Part shown: piece after piece, positions 11,263-24,454 of the stretch
Position numbering within the stretch: position 1 is the stretch's first letter
How the letters are laid out: every line of letters starts with the position of its first letter
NCBI RefSeq assembly: GCF_032854445.1
Contig: NC_088306.1
Location: forward strand, 6,879,924 to 6,943,923
DNA length: 64,000 bases
Source: Liolophura sinensis
Taxonomy: Eukaryota; Mollusca; Polyplacophora; Chitonida; Chitonidae
Direction of reading: 5' to 3'
The notes under the pieces: model-generated
What the model was told of the DNA's origin: nothing
Database searches by the model: none
Seen by the model: only the letters and a program-made list of their open reading frames with translations
Program-made: the position numbers and the translations under genes

Positions 11263-11399
11263 ACATATGTCAGGAAAGCCCCTCAGTACCTCGACAAAGA
11301 TACTCCACCTATATATATATGGCCTCCATATTACTATAAATCAAACATTCTTGAGTATAGCGTTGAACAACAATAAAACAAATGACAAAATAAATGAAC

Positions 11400-13475
11400 T
11401 AGTTAAGTAAGCTAGTCTTGCGTATCCGTACGTCACAGAACACTAGTCGTTTAAAACAATTAAGATGTGATTTCAAGGAAGTGTGTGCACATACTAGTTC
11501 CGCCACATTTTCTGAACGTTGAATGGAAGTCTTGGCTTTCTTCAATTTTGAGGAAAAAAAATACTGCCAAGTTATTAAGGGCAGTACTCATGTTTGACGA
11601 TTGTACGGGGATTCCCCTTGGTTATCCGACCACCTTTGACGTATTGTGAGTACCTTAACACAGGTAACAAACATTTTTTGCTAAATTTAAATCGAACAAC
11701 AATTTATTGTTGTGAGCAATACCCTGTTTTCTGTAGCGATCTGGCAAAATGCCAGCACAAGCTCAGTATAAAATAATCCAACCTAAATCCTAGCCAATTG
11801 TGGAATGATATGCGCTATTAATGTTACCTGATTGGTCCTAAAAGTCTGGGGTGTTTCCGCATAATCGTAAGCGCCCTAAACTCCACACTTTTGTAAACCC
11901 CACTGATTTTTTAGTTTGAACATATAAGGAAATATAAAAACTCAAACATTCGATAAAAAACACTTATTATACACCATATATTTTTGTGGTGATCGTGCCG
12001 GATGCTTTTATATTGCACTAGCCATTAGCTACGTCCGCATTTACACCATTAACAACCTTAGGTTTCCATTACGGCATCCAATTATAGCGCACATAATCTT
12101 GTGCTACTCATAAAATATTTGTACCAGTTTTACTACCTTACATTTTTGTCTTGATTGTTCATTTTAGGCGATAAAAGAACAGCGTAATATCTGGTTCTCT
12201 TTTTCCATAACGGAAGCGTGAACTCATTTATCAGGACTGTAAATTTCTGCACTCATTTACTTGTGTAGCAGTTTCAAATTACTAATTCTAAAATAAATGT
12301 GAATACAAAAACCACAAATTAGTCATAAACTATTATCATGCAATAGAGGGGACCAGGAAGCGATACCATTCATACGTCACAATGAAGAGTCACAGATCTG
12401 ATCGTCAGTGTCGACATTCGTAGACCCAAAACGGGAGTTCCAAGTCGGTAATTGGATAATTTAGCATTCCCACTACAAAGGGAAATATAAACGTGATGAG
12501 CAACGACTATACAGTGATGTTTTTGTTTAAAAATGTATATATTTATTAACTTAATTGGTGTTTTACGCCGTACTCAAGAATATTGTATTTATGCTATACA
12601 GCGGCCATGGTTATGGCAGGACGAAACCGGGCAAAAATTTATGTAAGACCCAAGATGTAACACTTTGTGAGCCTAAAAAGACGTACTATGGTACGGCGGG
12701 GAATTCCCGGTACACTACTTGAATCAGAAGGATATAACTTGGTAGAAGTGCCCATAAAGCTACATGGTCATAGAAGAGATGGTTGTTTAGTATTTTAGCC
12801 AAAAATACACTCTCGATCGCTAAAAACGACACGTTTTGGTTGAGTGGGTGAGCGCTTGGATTTTGTTTTCAGTCATATGACGACGACTTTTTGATTAAAA
12901 TGAGGCACTGTGTTTTTAGTGTACCATATGAAATTATGGGAGTTTTTTTTTTTCTGTGGAAATATACTATTGTGTGAGTAAAGATATAGGTAAGTAAATA
13001 GTAAATAAGTGTGTCCATGACTTAAAATTGATAATTAAGGTGTGCTAATGCGCAAAATGTTGGCAGCCGTGTTTATAATAATAGATTCTTCTACACAGTT
13101 TTTTTTCTTGGTTTTGGCACTCTAACGTGCTTCCCGGTAAAACCATTAACAGTATCAAGTATAATCACACATTGTGGCATTCTATTTTTTGGAGAAAATC
13201 TATAGAGACATGAATGCGTTCATTTTATGTAAATGATCACCTGTATTGCTGTGTTCCATATGTGCCGCGAAAAAGTGCTTGTATCAACTTGTTTAAACAT
13301 GTTTAAACAGGTAAGTGTTTAAACGGTAAGAAAGTACACTCCCCCCACCCTCCCAGTCCACTTAAAGGATACATAAACTGCTTACTTTTTATTTCTTCAT
13401 ATGAAAGTGGCCTAACATATAACGGTACACAAAGCCGCCAAACTGTTTTCCTGGGGTGTAAAAATGGCTTAACGG
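11400..13475. other. Intergenic, mostly unremarkable
   Basis: A SINE tail fragment (minus) lies at 12539-12640 (GGTGTTTTACGCCGTACTCA), plus the decayed small-ORF relative at 12405-12495. No gene seen in the rest. Confidence 0.5.
12405..12495 (-). pseudogene. Decayed relative of the 3.4-kb small ORF
   Basis: Shares several blocks with 3390-3490 on the same strand, for example GTTCCAAGTCG on the plus strand. It has no usable reading frame of its own and no known family. Confidence 0.3.
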
Positions 13476-13479
13476 TTAG

Positions 13480-13640
13480 TCCGTAAATAAAGTAGCCTGC
13501 TGTGGTCACGTCAAGAGTGATAGCTTTTAAAACAACTTTATTGGAAGGAGAGCCCGGAATGTTCATTAATGACGTCATTTCTGAATATTCTCCACCATTG
13601 ACGGATATATGCATAAAATAGAGGGCCATTAAGAAGTATA
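13480..13640 (+). repeat. R3 dispersed repeat, copy 1
   Basis: Shares TGACGTCATTTC, CATTGACGG and GCATAAAAT with 14975-15130 and 26440-26725. Unclassified and old. Confidence 0.55.
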
Positions 13641-14970
13641 AAATATGCCCCCAAAATGAAAAACAATTTTCTCATTTCTTGGCATATGTTTCATCATTTT
13701 TCACACAACCATACCCGTTGTTTTAAAGTACCTCTACATGTATCCTTTAAGCAGAATTAGATTTTTAAAAAATGCAGTGATGTCAATGATCTGGAATTAT
13801 TCAAAATGTCGTGTTATCACCATAGTAATAATCATTAACACGAAAAAAAATGCACAGGAACCAGACCTGGGGGATGCTTGGTCAACTTGAAAAACCCAAG
13901 TTTATGCAGGAATACGAAAAACTAGGAATACGAAAAAAAAAAACGGCCTAACATGTGGTGATGAACATCTAATCAGAGAATGAAACAAGTTCCTGATGTT
14001 AAAATCAAACGTATATATACATGCATATGATCCAACTCGGAATTGAACCGTTGTCTTGTGGATTGTGAATGGGGCGTTGTAGCAATCCGTCATGTCGCAA
14101 TGATATAAAGGAGAGCAGCGGGTTGAGAAACAAGTTCAGATTGGATTGGTCTTGACCTTGCGTCGGGTAGACATTCTCTTGGGGCTTCCCCTCGCTTGTC
14201 CACCATTTAGCTCGCCGTCGTTTTCATGTAAGTACGCTTCACCCGCAGCTGCAGCTATTTTGAAAATTGTCAGCTCCTAAAGGTCTGTACAAGAAATCCT
14301 GGCAGATTAATGTCAATAAGCACTCGACTGGATCTCATGAACACACACAACCAAAAAGGTTGCACAAATGCTTGACTTTCAACATTGTAAGGCGGCCATA
14401 AAGCATGTGTCTGTCTAGCTCAAAGCTAGCTGGGACACTACGAGTAAGAGTGCTCAGCTCCAGTATAACTCAGCCCCAGGTTCACAATTTAACCAAAAAT
14501 AACACGGCTTAATCCGTCCCTTATATTTGGTATGCACTCATTCCAACAGCCATCCAGCACATTGCCAGGACTGTGCGGAAGTTCATCTTCAAAACATGGT
14601 GGGCGTTGGTTCGACTTGTTATATTCGAAAGGTTAATGGGCTGGATTACTGTAAAATTTGGCCTATCGATGCTGGCTTGAACATATGTACATTTTGGGTG
14701 GCTTAGCGAATCAATGCATACATGTACCAAATATAAGACGGGTTCGAACCGTTATTCTTTGTGAAACTGTATACGTGGAGGTAAGTCACATCGCAGCTGT
14801 GCGCCATATCACCGTAGTGTCCCAGGTAGCTTTGGGAAGGTGTATCTCTTAACGTATACGGAAAACGTATGGTTTTAATGTCTTAATGTGCAGTTTAGGG
14901 TGTGCGCTAACATATTTAAGTATAAATAAAATATCTCAGCCTTGTTTTGAGGGGCAGTTTTTTAAAGGCT
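13640..14970. other. Intergenic, no gene seen
   Basis: The stretch around 14030-14110 resembles a B-box complement (GGAATTGAACCG) and may be a tRNA-derived scrap. The rest is unassigned. Confidence 0.4.
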
Positions 14971-14974
14971 CCAG

Positions 14975-15130
14975 TGGTCAAAGCGGATATTAGGAAACAT
15001 GCTACCTTGGCGACAGCGGTGATAGATGTTAATGCAAATATATGTGAGCAAAATATCCCAGTTGAAAGATGGCCGGTAAGTTCACTGTTGACGTGATTTC
15101 CGAACATTGAGGAAAACAGACATAAAATAA
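14975..15130 (+). repeat. R3 dispersed repeat, copy 2
   Basis: Blocks CAGCGGTGATAG, GGCCGGTAAGTTCACTGTTG and TTCCGAACATTG match copy 3 closely. A SINE inserted just after it at 15143. Confidence 0.6.
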
Positions 15131-15142
15131 AATGTGGTACAA

Positions 15143-15377
15143 CATTTATTTTTTTTTATTTCATTGGTGTTTTACGTCGTACTCCAGAATATTTTACTTA
15201 TACGACGGCGGCCAGCATTACCGTGGGAGGAAACCGGGCAGAGCCCCGGGGGAAACCGAGGCAGACCTTCCCACGTACGGCCGGAGAAGAAGCCAGCATG
15301 AGCTTAACTTGAACTCACAGCGACCGCACTGGTGAGAGGCTCCACGGTCACTACGCTGCGCTAGCGCGCTAACCAAC
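15143..15377 (-). mobile_element. SINE, head truncated, with target-site duplication
   Basis: Flanked by TGTGGTACAA at 15133-15142 and 15378-15387. Body GACGGCGGCCAGCATTACCG; the head stops at CTAACCAAC. Confidence 0.88.
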
Positions 15378-15389
15378 TGTGGTACAATA

Positions 15390-15920
15390 AAATGTCCCCC
15401 CCCCCGCCCCCCAAATAATAATAATAATAAAAAAAATGTGGCATAATTTGTTTATTTCCCATTTTTCCTTTTCATTTTCGGATTATTTTTCAGAAATTCC
15501 TGAACAGTCTATTAATTCATGAACCGTTTAACTGAATCCCCCATCTATCTACCTCCTTAATCCTGTAGTGATTATGCCTATTGCGAGAGCAACGTGATTC
15601 CTTATTTATTTCAAAACGGCTACATGAGTGGCCACCTGTTTAAATGTTGCAGATAACAAGATTTTAATTAGCAGCCTTGATAGATGCAAAAATAAACAAA
15701 TGTATATCAGCAACCCTAAGCTCTGCACATTGCATTCAAATTCAGATGACCATCTCAGCAAAACTTCGGAACGTATATGGCGAATCCAATAGTTACGAAG
15801 ATCTGACTGATCAATCTGCATGTTAACTGAAGGCCAAAATACACATACTGCTGGTGGTGTCCAGGTAACCACAAAAGTTACAGGATTTTAACAGGACGGC
15901 GAGTGAGATGTAGCCCCGTG
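15390..15920. other. Intergenic, no gene seen
   Basis: Poly-C tract at about 15397-15412, then ATA repeats, then unassigned sequence. Confidence 0.5.
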
Positions 15921-15921
15921 C

Positions 15922-16085
15922 GACTTTCAATCACGATATAAACGAGGTGCAGGATTATTCTGATATTTGACAGCGAATTTGAAGCCTCCCTCGCTGACTC
16001 CATTCGCAGGGGCCATCGTAACAGTAAGTGGTCGGCAGGTCAGGTCAGTTTGCGCAGCCCAACATTCACTGAAGTCCAAATGCCC
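15922..16085 (+). repeat. R2 dispersed repeat, copy 2
   Basis: Second copy of the element at 8570-8735, same strand. Followed within 25 bp by an R4 copy. Confidence 0.7.
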
Positions 16086-16106
16086 GTTAATGTGATTGTA
16101 CGTTCA

Positions 16107-16265
16107 ATGTGATGACAGCACAGCATTTGGAGTAATTCTTCACCAGTGAGGTCTAATAAATTCCAGTTAACTACACTGCATTTTTGTTTATCTAATTTTG
16201 TTTAAGACATGGTGCTAGGGAGCATGTAGTTTGCTACTATTTATGCATTTATATGAACAGTTAGA
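16107..16265 (+). repeat. R4 dispersed repeat, copy 1
   Basis: Matches 27965-28050 and 28930-29090: GAGTAATTCT, CACTGCATTTT, TTAAGACATGGTGCTAG and GCTACTA. Unclassified. Confidence 0.65.
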
Positions 16266-16377
16266 AAACTCTCACAGGGGTAAACTGATATGAAACTATT
16301 TCATTGGTTACGTGTGACCATTATCCAGCTACGACACTGTTCTCGCTGCCCTGGTTTTACTCTAGAGGCCTTGTCAT

Positions 16378-16383
16378 TTTATT
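16378..16383 (-). promoter_or_regulatory. Candidate polyadenylation signal of the TNF-like gene
   Basis: AATAAA on the minus strand, about 355 nt downstream of the TNF stop codon. Position and orientation fit a 3' UTR end; there is no other support. Confidence 0.35.
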
Positions 16384-16736
16384 CCATTGATTATAACTTC
16401 ACTTATATGTTTTCTCTCTCCTTTGGCATGCACATTTTGCACTGTTGTAGTCATTGAAACACCACACGTGGGCGACAATCACGCGGGGTTGTTCTTCAAA
16501 TTCTATTCCATTCTATCATCTCTGTGCATTCTGATGTCTGGTGTAATCCGACGGACACTAGCTCCGGAACAGTCTGATCATGTGACGGCACTCAAGTCAT
16601 CTGCTCAAAATACCACGCGTACATTCGTCAATCATCACCATAATTCATTGCAAGGCATATCACACGTTTACACTTCTTGTGATTTCTTGCAACTATGAGA
16701 TCAAATTTCACCGTGCATGACGGAAAAAAAAAACAA

Positions 16737-19700
16737 TCACGTCATTTCAATAACACCGAAGTAAGTTGATATGGGTTCTAGCGAGAGCAAAGACGTATTG
16801 GACACCCTAACGAAGACTCTGTCATGATAATTTAGCATGAAAATGCCAGACATGTAACTTGGGTTTCTGCACAAATGTATAGCATTGTCAGCAGATTTCG
16901 TGAGTTCCGACATCATCAGACATTCTTCGCCTCCGTTAGCGTAAATCACATTGTAACGACAGATTTTATGAGTGTATTGCCGTATCTGGCGAGTGTCGCC
17001 CTCTGGTGGCGGCGGGTGACCGTCACTGAACTGCACCTGGCTGTATACAACATATAGGCCTTTCCGAGGGATTCTGATCTGCCCGTCTTTCAGGCTGACG
17101 CCTCTAATGAGTGATAGTCTTCGAGATGTAAGCCAGTTCTTTATTGGTGGATACAGGTCAACTGGTGCGTTCGAGGAATCTGGAATACAAGAAGAATAAA
17201 AAAGCTCAGAATAAAACAAGATGCCGCTACGCCCTAAACAAAAGTAGATGGAATTCTGCGGAATCTTGCCTCTTAAACACCTACGCATTCACTTGTTATC
17301 TGCGTTCAAACATGTTTAAAGTTTTATCCCTCTTAGGACCATAACAGTAAACTCAAGTTTCCATCACAAGAAGCAACATTTTAGTCTTTAAGTAACACAG
17401 ATTACAAATACTTAAAAGAAAAGACAACGCTAGACAAAACTATAAATGCACAAATCAAGTAAACCATCTGAAACTTGAGAGAATCGAAAGTGGCGGCAAG
17501 TTATCAGTTTTAACCAGTCATGTGCGAATTATTTCCAAATGTCACCCTAACCCTGTTTTGCCTTTTTACCTTGTGTATGTCACCCGAATCCTATTTTGCC
17601 GTTTTACCTTATGTATGTGGATACGAGAGACTCGACACCGTGTACTCGTCTAGGTCTATTTTCCATTCCTTGTCCTAGTGCTGGCGTGCTAACTCCCTAG
17701 GCCACGGAGGCCCCGTTCTTACGTTTGGAAATGTGTCCTGCACATGTTGACGTGTAATTGACATTGTATAGCGACCACTTTAAGCTGGTTAGCGTGACAG
17801 CGTGGCGCAATGAATCAGCATCTCACCAATGCGGAAACCGTGAGTTCAAGACCAGCTCATGCTTGCTTCCGCTCCAACCATATGTGGAAAGGTCTACCTG
17901 CGGATGGTCGCGGGTTTACGTCTAGTTCTGCCCGGTTTCCTTTCAACATAACGCTGTCCGCCGCTCTCATATATTCTTGAGAACAGCTTGAAACGCCAAT
18001 GCATTAACAGTTAAATAAAATATGTAAGCCTGTACATGTGTAGGGGCTATATACAGCTGTAATACTATAGAATCTTGGTGCAGTTCTACATTGTTATAGA
18101 ATGTAGTTCAGAATGACAAATATACACGTGATAATTTCATTGCTTAGTATAGTTTCGTATTTCTGCCAAGATACCACCTCAGTCCTTTGTTCGACACAGA
18201 CTATGTCATATCCAACCTCACTACCTTTCTCTTCGTTTGTATACGCTCTGATGATTAACTTTGCGCCATGTGTAAGTAACTCGACTTGGTGACGTTAGTT
18301 GTCGACCTCTCGCCTACCAGCTGATCTTGTCTTTCATCACCTCTGAAATGACCGTTCCGGATCAGGAAAACTTTCAGTGGATGACAAAAAGAATGGGTGT
18401 AGAATTTCCACCATCCTGACTCACCTGTATCATTCTGCCGCCCGGCCAGCAGGTGAGCGAACGCCCGTGGGCGGGAAGATGGGCGAGCAGGCTGACCGGG
18501 AGGGATTGAAGGCTGTTCTGTCTCATGAGTAGCGTTCAGTAAGGCTGCCAAGAAAATGAGGGGGTAAAATTCATGCAATGAGACATCATGTTTTAGACAG
18601 AAGTTTGCATGTTGTCTAATAGACTCGCGCCTGTTTCACCCCTATACGGCTTAAAGAAGTCTGTCCTAAGCTGTATAGACACCCATCTTTCTCTGCTGTT
18701 ACGTCACAGAGCTTGTGAAGTGCGTCTAAGAGTTTACGAGAACGAGAAACAGTCACGTATTACACAAATGAGCAAAAAACACAATTCTTGGAATGGAACG
18801 TTTTAGGCGCGTTATGTTTGCCAATTCAGTGAGCATTCTAATCTGATTTTCCTTTTTTTTCAATGTTTTCCTTTCTGTTCACAATTTCCGTCCAGCCTTC
18901 TACGAAAAATGCCTGGCACCTTAGTCACTATACATGAATTTGACTCGCTCAATTTATAAAGGCGACAACCTTGCAATGACATTTAAATCAACAAGTAATT
19001 TTTAAGAAGATTAAATATACATACCCTTTGCCGTTTCTATGGCGATTTGGCGTTTTACAAGCTGGAAAACAAAATATATGTTACTTATTATCTCTGACAT
19101 CACTATTCTACCAGGCTATTTAACAGTGTTTGCCTCACTAGACAGTAACCACCCGACCAGCATTTGACCTGTCAATAGAAATATGTGTATCAAGTAGCCA
19201 TGGTCAAAGGAAAAACATTTAAGCTTGCAAATTTTAAGACTCCATCAGACTTGTATCCGGGTTTCCAAAAGTCATCCAACGGCCAGTGGACAATTGTGTT
19301 GATTTGATATATACTTAAAAATATTTTACTTGTACGGTAGCCCGGTTTCTTCCCACCATAATGCTGGCCACCGTCGAATAAGGTAAAATATTCTTGAGTA
19401 CGGCGTAAAACATCAATCAAGTGAATAAATAAAATTACACTGCAGTGGTCATGTTGATGGGTGTGAATCTGGTATAGCCCACAGAAAATATCAAAGTGCC
19501 TGGCAAACCTTCAGATTTAAGGCCGCAACTGAACCCGGGGAAATTGGATTCAACCAAGCTCCCTCGACGGTCAGTTGCCGATTCCCTGCACGGGGAACGA
19601 CGTCATGGTTGGATGTATTGTGTGAAGATACTTATTTCGAGTTCTTAGGGTGGGGACTCGCCTTCATTGAGCAGCATGCTGTTTAATCCCAAATGATTAA

Positions 19701-20412
19701 TTGGTTGATTGATTTTTACTGATTGCTGTTGATTTTACTCTATAATTCTTCACTTATATATGATGTCGTTCAGTTTTATGGGCGGAGGAAACCAGACCTC
19801 CGAAGTTAAACCACTGACCTTTGGCGAGTTACCAATGACCTTTCCCACGTTTTACTGACAGACTAGCATGCATTGTTGGTGAAAGACAAGACAAGCGGTC
19901 TTCAGTAAGCGATAGGCCGGGCAAAGGCCTCTCCTATGCCAACAAACGCCTGTTTTCACCAAGAACTAGTTGAAGTCTACAAATTCCTTGTCGTAGACAT
20001 TTGCAAATGAATGCATACATTAAACAAAATAACATCCCTCACCAGTTTGATCAATTTGCCGTTTTCCTCTGAAGTCCTGGAGCAACAAATAAGAACGCCG
20101 TCCTCGATAAACCTGAGGAACGATTTCAATTCAGGCTCATCCTCCAGAAAAGGACCCAAGCTTAAGGCGGAACATGGCTGACAGGAAATAGTTTTATTCT
20201 TTCGATCGTAGATACGTGACGTCATGTTTGGCGTAGTAATCTTTGAAGCCAGTTGCTCCTCTAAGCTTGAAACGCGGAGAGATAAAGCGACGCACAGTGA
20301 ACAGGTCCCGATACAGACAATCAAAGTAGTGCACATCAGAATAGCAGTCATTATGCTTTTAGACGACTCTTCTTTGAGTGACATTATGGCGATCAGTTGC
20401 GCTCTTGTAAAT
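16737..20412 (-). CDS. TNF superfamily ligand, complete, four coding exons
   Basis: Type II transmembrane cytokine of 313 residues; a homotrimer that signals through TNF receptors. On the minus strand the coding exons are 20384-20043, 19061-19025 (only 37 nt), 18544-18425 and 17179-16737. All junctions are GT-AG and in phase. A probable 5' UTR acceptor at 20412 precedes the ATG. Residues 1-10 are cytoplasmic (MSLKEESSKS), about 11-36 form a membrane helix, and the stalk carries N-glycosylation sites (NMT, NKT, NAT). The TNF homology domain runs from about 154 (AFAHLL, strand A) through IKNWL, GLYVVYSQVQF at 207-217 and DRVFVRVSN to the final FGVIEMT. KIC, EEC and HLC give conserved-type cysteines. 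The line-up with mammalian TNF (WL..R...L..GV.L.D.Q....GLY..YSQV.F) is clear. Release from the membrane is uncertain because I see no canonical furin site, only KR at 117-118 and RPR at 151-153. The introns contain SINEs. Confidence 0.93.
17660..18018. mobile_element. Two SINE pieces in TNF intron 3
   Basis: A minus-strand head end at 17665-17714 (CCTAGGCCACGGAGGCCCC) and a plus-strand diverged copy at 17785-18018 (GCAATGAATCAGCATCTCAC to CGCCAATGCATTAAC). Confidence 0.75.
19318..19435 (+). mobile_element. SINE 3' end in TNF intron 1
   Basis: CCCGGTTTCTTCCCACCATA, ATGCTGGCCACCGTCGAATA and TTGAGTACGGCGTAAAACAT. Confidence 0.8.
19735..19905 (-). mobile_element. Second SINE-tail family in TNF intron 1
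   Basis: GATGTCGTTCAGTTTTATGG, GGCGGAGGAAACCAG and CTTTGGCGAGTTACCAATGA; same layout as 48845-48960. Confidence 0.55.
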
Positions 20413-22220
20413 CTGTAACTTTGCTTTATCTGTGTAAAACAAGGGGGAAATTAAAACGTGTTTGTGTCCACGTGTAGGCTTTATATGGCACAGCTTTAAC
20501 ACCAAACAGCTATGGTTATCCTTAAAATCACCAAAATTTACTAAAACGAAAATGTCCACGGTAATGTATTCAACAATAAGTAGAACTCCTTCTCTGTAAA
20601 ACGTGTAATGAGCGTTAATCTATGAAAAGAAAGAAAAAGGTAACATTTTTATCGTTTTCTGTCTTAATCAGTCCCAATCACTTCGCAATGCTAACCCTTC
20701 TCTTTCGTTTCGCTGCAGTAGGTTCCTTAACTGAATTAAACACTGAAGCCAGTTCCATTTAGTTACACGTAACTCTTTACTAGTTCATCCAGTAAAATCT
20801 TTCAACAAGTACCTTCAGCTACATGTTCGTCTATTGAAACCCATGCTATATGATGGTTTGACCTCATGTCTACGGTACACTAAACACCGACACTCTGATT
20901 GGTCACAACAGCCCCAAGGCTTTGAAACGTGCTACATATATTTGAACAGAACTCGAATTACCCACCAAAGGTTCTACAGAATATAACAGAATGCTCTTTC
21001 AATTTGCCAAAACGAAAATGAAACATAATGAACATAAACACTGTAGTCACATCTTTGAGAATGGGGTCAGTAGTACTTTGAAATTTAGGAATATAGAAAA
21101 TGAAAATGAACACAGTTGTATTGGTCGTTCTTTACATAGTGAATTTAATGAAACCACTCCATACCACAGTTTATATAACATGTTGTTTTACTGAAAAATC
21201 GTAACATTAATCACCGAGAATGTATACCAGACATAGTGAGGAATACTGGATGATTTGTTTATTTATTCATTCATTTGATTGATGTTTTACGCGATAGATC
21301 CTGGTCTGACTTCAATTATTCAGACTTATAACTGACCAGTCACAGAAATTATTCGTATTCTCTGCCGTATACATTCGACCACCAACAAACATTGGGGAAA
21401 ATAACAGCGTTTCTCTAAATGAAACCTGTTTTGAAATCAGTCTCATTACCAGTATAATGTTTGTGTGTGTGTGTTTTTTTTTAGTATTTCGCTAAAAAAA
21501 ACAACGTCAACTGCGCAGATATTGTGGAATTCTGATTTTCTTTCACTTCGTAATTTTTTCTCTTTAAAGACAGATAAAATTCTCTTGTAGATATCACTTT
21601 CAGTGCATGTATTTAAAAAATTTAAAATGTCGTTTTGTTTCATAAATGTCGATCGATGGTGGATAGAAACACTGTAGTTTTTTCACCTGCTTACACGGTA
21701 CCGTGAAAATCAGACGATTGTGAAATATGTGGATACAAAGGTAGTAGCCTGATTTCCTCGCGTGCATGGGTGTAATATAGGCCTATCAGCTAAAACTTGT
21801 CACCGATTATTCGTAACACATCGAGCGCGCGTGCAAATGAAGCAGGAAGGGCCGCCGGCCTCTATGATCGGTTCATTCGCGTGACAACTGAACTCAACTA
21901 GGAACTTATGCACATACTTCTCTAGATGCGCTGTCAGTCCGAGCATCTTTGTCAGTGAGTATTAACTCGAATTTCATCCATGCATGAAACGACGTGGCAT
22001 TTGTTATCGAGTACAGGCTGCATTAAACAGTTAGCCCTAATGAAATAAATCGGCAAGTGAATCAGTAAATAAATAAGTAAATACCGAAATAGCGGGTTTA
22101 TCACAGATTGTGATATTTTAAGTATAAAAGCATTTATCAACATTGAAACTGTGTATTTGCATAACACCATTATATGTTCAATATTGAGGAAAGCCAGTTT
22201 GATGAAACCTCTGTAGACAG
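20413..22220. other. 5' flank of the TNF-like gene
   Basis: Likely holds the promoter and a 5' UTR exon, since an acceptor lies at 20412, but I cannot place the transcription start. A SINE-tail scrap lies near 21255-21300. Otherwise unassigned. Confidence 0.35.
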
Positions 22221-22224
22221 AACC

Positions 22225-22365
22225 TGGAGAATAGCAGCGTGCCAGACATACCTGACAAACCTCTTCATGTGAAGCGTGTAGTACGGGGACGAGAGCTGGA
22301 TTTGAACACGCAACCTCAGTGACCAAAGAATTGTCACCTTCTAGTAAATCTTCTCTGTAAATGAC
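22225..22365 (-). mobile_element. Probable third, tRNA-derived SINE family, copy 1
   Basis: GCTGGATTTGAACACGCAAC contains a B-box complement. The layout recurs at 24030-24160 and 56180-56320, unlike the main SINE. Confidence 0.45.
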
Positions 22366-23284
22366 CAGGTAGATGTATATGACTATCTTACCTTCATTGG
22401 CTGCTCTTCTTCTGTTCGGGAAAAAACTTCGACACAAATCATCAAAAATGTCCTATGTTCATCTAACACGTCTCAAAGTAACGATCAGTATAATAATAGT
22501 GGGAGATTACTAAATTTATATACAGATACTGCCTCTCGTCGTCTGTGGGCGAAGGGAAAAATGATATCCGATGTTTCAGGAATAACGTCTCGTGACCCTA
22601 GCCCACCATCTGTCCTGTGGTTAGACTATTCTTCTTTTATAACTATTCACTCGCCATGCCTGAATAGCCTCCGCCTAGTATCACATCAGTACACAATTTA
22701 AAGCAATCTAGCTAGTCACCAGTGATTTAACTGAAAATCTACACACTCTCGGTTTAAATAGAACGAGGTCGTGCGTGCCGCTCTGCAGGGAGTTCCCCGT
22801 TTTATTTTTCCTGTCTGCAAAAAAGCTTACTATCCAGACTGAAAGCATGATTACGTTTCACTTAAACAGAAAACCAGCCATATAAGCTTCGTATAAACAT
22901 GCTGGAATTACCAGGAACAGCTATGCTTTTTAATATGCTAACAACAAATTCCAAAATCTGAAACAAAAAGGAAACATGGCGTTTAACAGAATATGGTTTG
23001 TACTATATCCTATGTTAAAAATATCTTTTAAATATTTTATTACAGCACTGTCATCGACAACTCATTTTTTAGAAACAAATAAGGATATGTATATTGAACT
23101 CTTCTCAGAATATTTGAGATCTATATAGAATGTTACAGTGTCCTCAGAAATATATATGTGTTCTTTATTAGAATGTGACACAAACCATATATATCACAAC
23201 CAATTAAGGCATGCACACAAATCTTTAGTGGCATCTCACAACTGACATCTCCGTGAATACAGCCTACACTGCCATCAATCCCGA
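22366..23284. other. Intergenic, no gene seen
   Basis: AT-rich, unassigned. Confidence 0.5.
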
Positions 23285-23430
23285 TCGTGTGTGGGAAGGT
23301 CTAGCAGCAACCAGCGTCTAGTTTCTAGTTTCCAGTTTCTGTGTCCAGTTTCCCCCACTATAATGCTGTCCGCCGTCGTGAAAGTGAAGAATTATAGAGT
23401 ACGACGTAAAACACCAATCAAATAGATAAC
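23285..23430 (+). mobile_element. SINE 3' half
   Basis: GTGTGGGAAGGTCTAGCAGC to AAACACCAATCAAATAGAT. Confidence 0.75.
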
Positions 23431-23658
23431 GAGATCTAACGAGTGCGATCGCTGTGAGGTCAAGTCCATCTTATGCTAGCCTCCTCTACGGTCGTACACT
23501 AAAACATTAATCTGTTAATTTTAACAAAAATTCTGTTGCGTGAGTAATGCTAGAATGCATTGTAACACAATATTCTGTCATATCCAACATAATGTCCCGT
23601 TAGTGTAATAGAATTTTAATGTTGATTTAACACAATAGATATGTCTCAAAGACTTTTC

Positions 23659-23920
23659 GGGGTCTCCATGGCTTAGCTGGTTAGCGCGCTAGCGCAGCGT
23701 AATGACTCAGGAGCCTCTCAGCAATGCGGTATCTGTAAGTTCAAGTCCAGCTCATGCTGACTTCCTCTTCGGCCGTACCTGGGAAGGTCTGACAGCAGCC
23801 TGCAGGCTTTTCCCCGGACTCCCCGGTTTCCTCCCACCATAATGCTGGCCGCCGTCATATGAGTGAAATATTCTTGAGTACTGCATGAAACACCAATCAA
23901 AGAGATCAAATAAATCAAAT
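23659..23920 (+). mobile_element. tRNA-derived SINE, full length
   Basis: GGGGTCTCCATGGCTTAGCT, B box GTTCAAGTCCAG, body GCTGGCCGCCGTCATATGAG, tail CACCAATCAAAGAGATCAAA. Confidence 0.9.
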
Positions 23921-24029
23921 ATTTGTATGAAGTCAGTCAGGTTTATGTGTGTAGCAACTGGAGTGCCTGGAGTTTCAGGGAAATCACCGCATTTCGCACA
24001 TAGCGTTACCCGCACGTTATTCCATGGAG

Positions 24030-24160
24030 ACCAGTAGTTTACGTGAAACGGGTACCTGACAAACCTGGAACTTGTGACTTAAAGCCACTACCGCAACAAT
24101 GCGAGCTAGATTCGAACATACGACCTCATCAGTGAAGGCCAAACAGTCGCAGCCCATCAA
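24030..24160 (-). mobile_element. Probable third tRNA-derived SINE family, copy 2
   Basis: GGTACCTGACAAACCTGGAA and GCTAGATTCGAACATACGAC, in the same order as 22250-22310 (ATACCTGACAAACCTCTTC, GCTGGATTTGAACACGCAAC). Confidence 0.5.
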
Positions 24161-24454
24161 CGGTTTACAAATGCACAGGAATTTCAACATACGCGTATTA
24201 CCGGTAGTTAGGCATCTATACATCTCCGCCTTTTTCAGGGACAGTGCGTGCGTACATGACATGCATGCTTGGTCTGTAGAGCCTGACATTATCGTGCCAA
24301 AATAATCACCCAATATCGGGCGCTTTGTGAAACGGACGTAAGTAAAGACAGGCGGTGTTGCCAGTTCTAGCTCTTCTTGGCGTGCTGACAACTTAATTAC
24401 ATTCCAATGATTGTAACGACCTGGCCGTTTATGACGACACTGTGAACTCGAATG

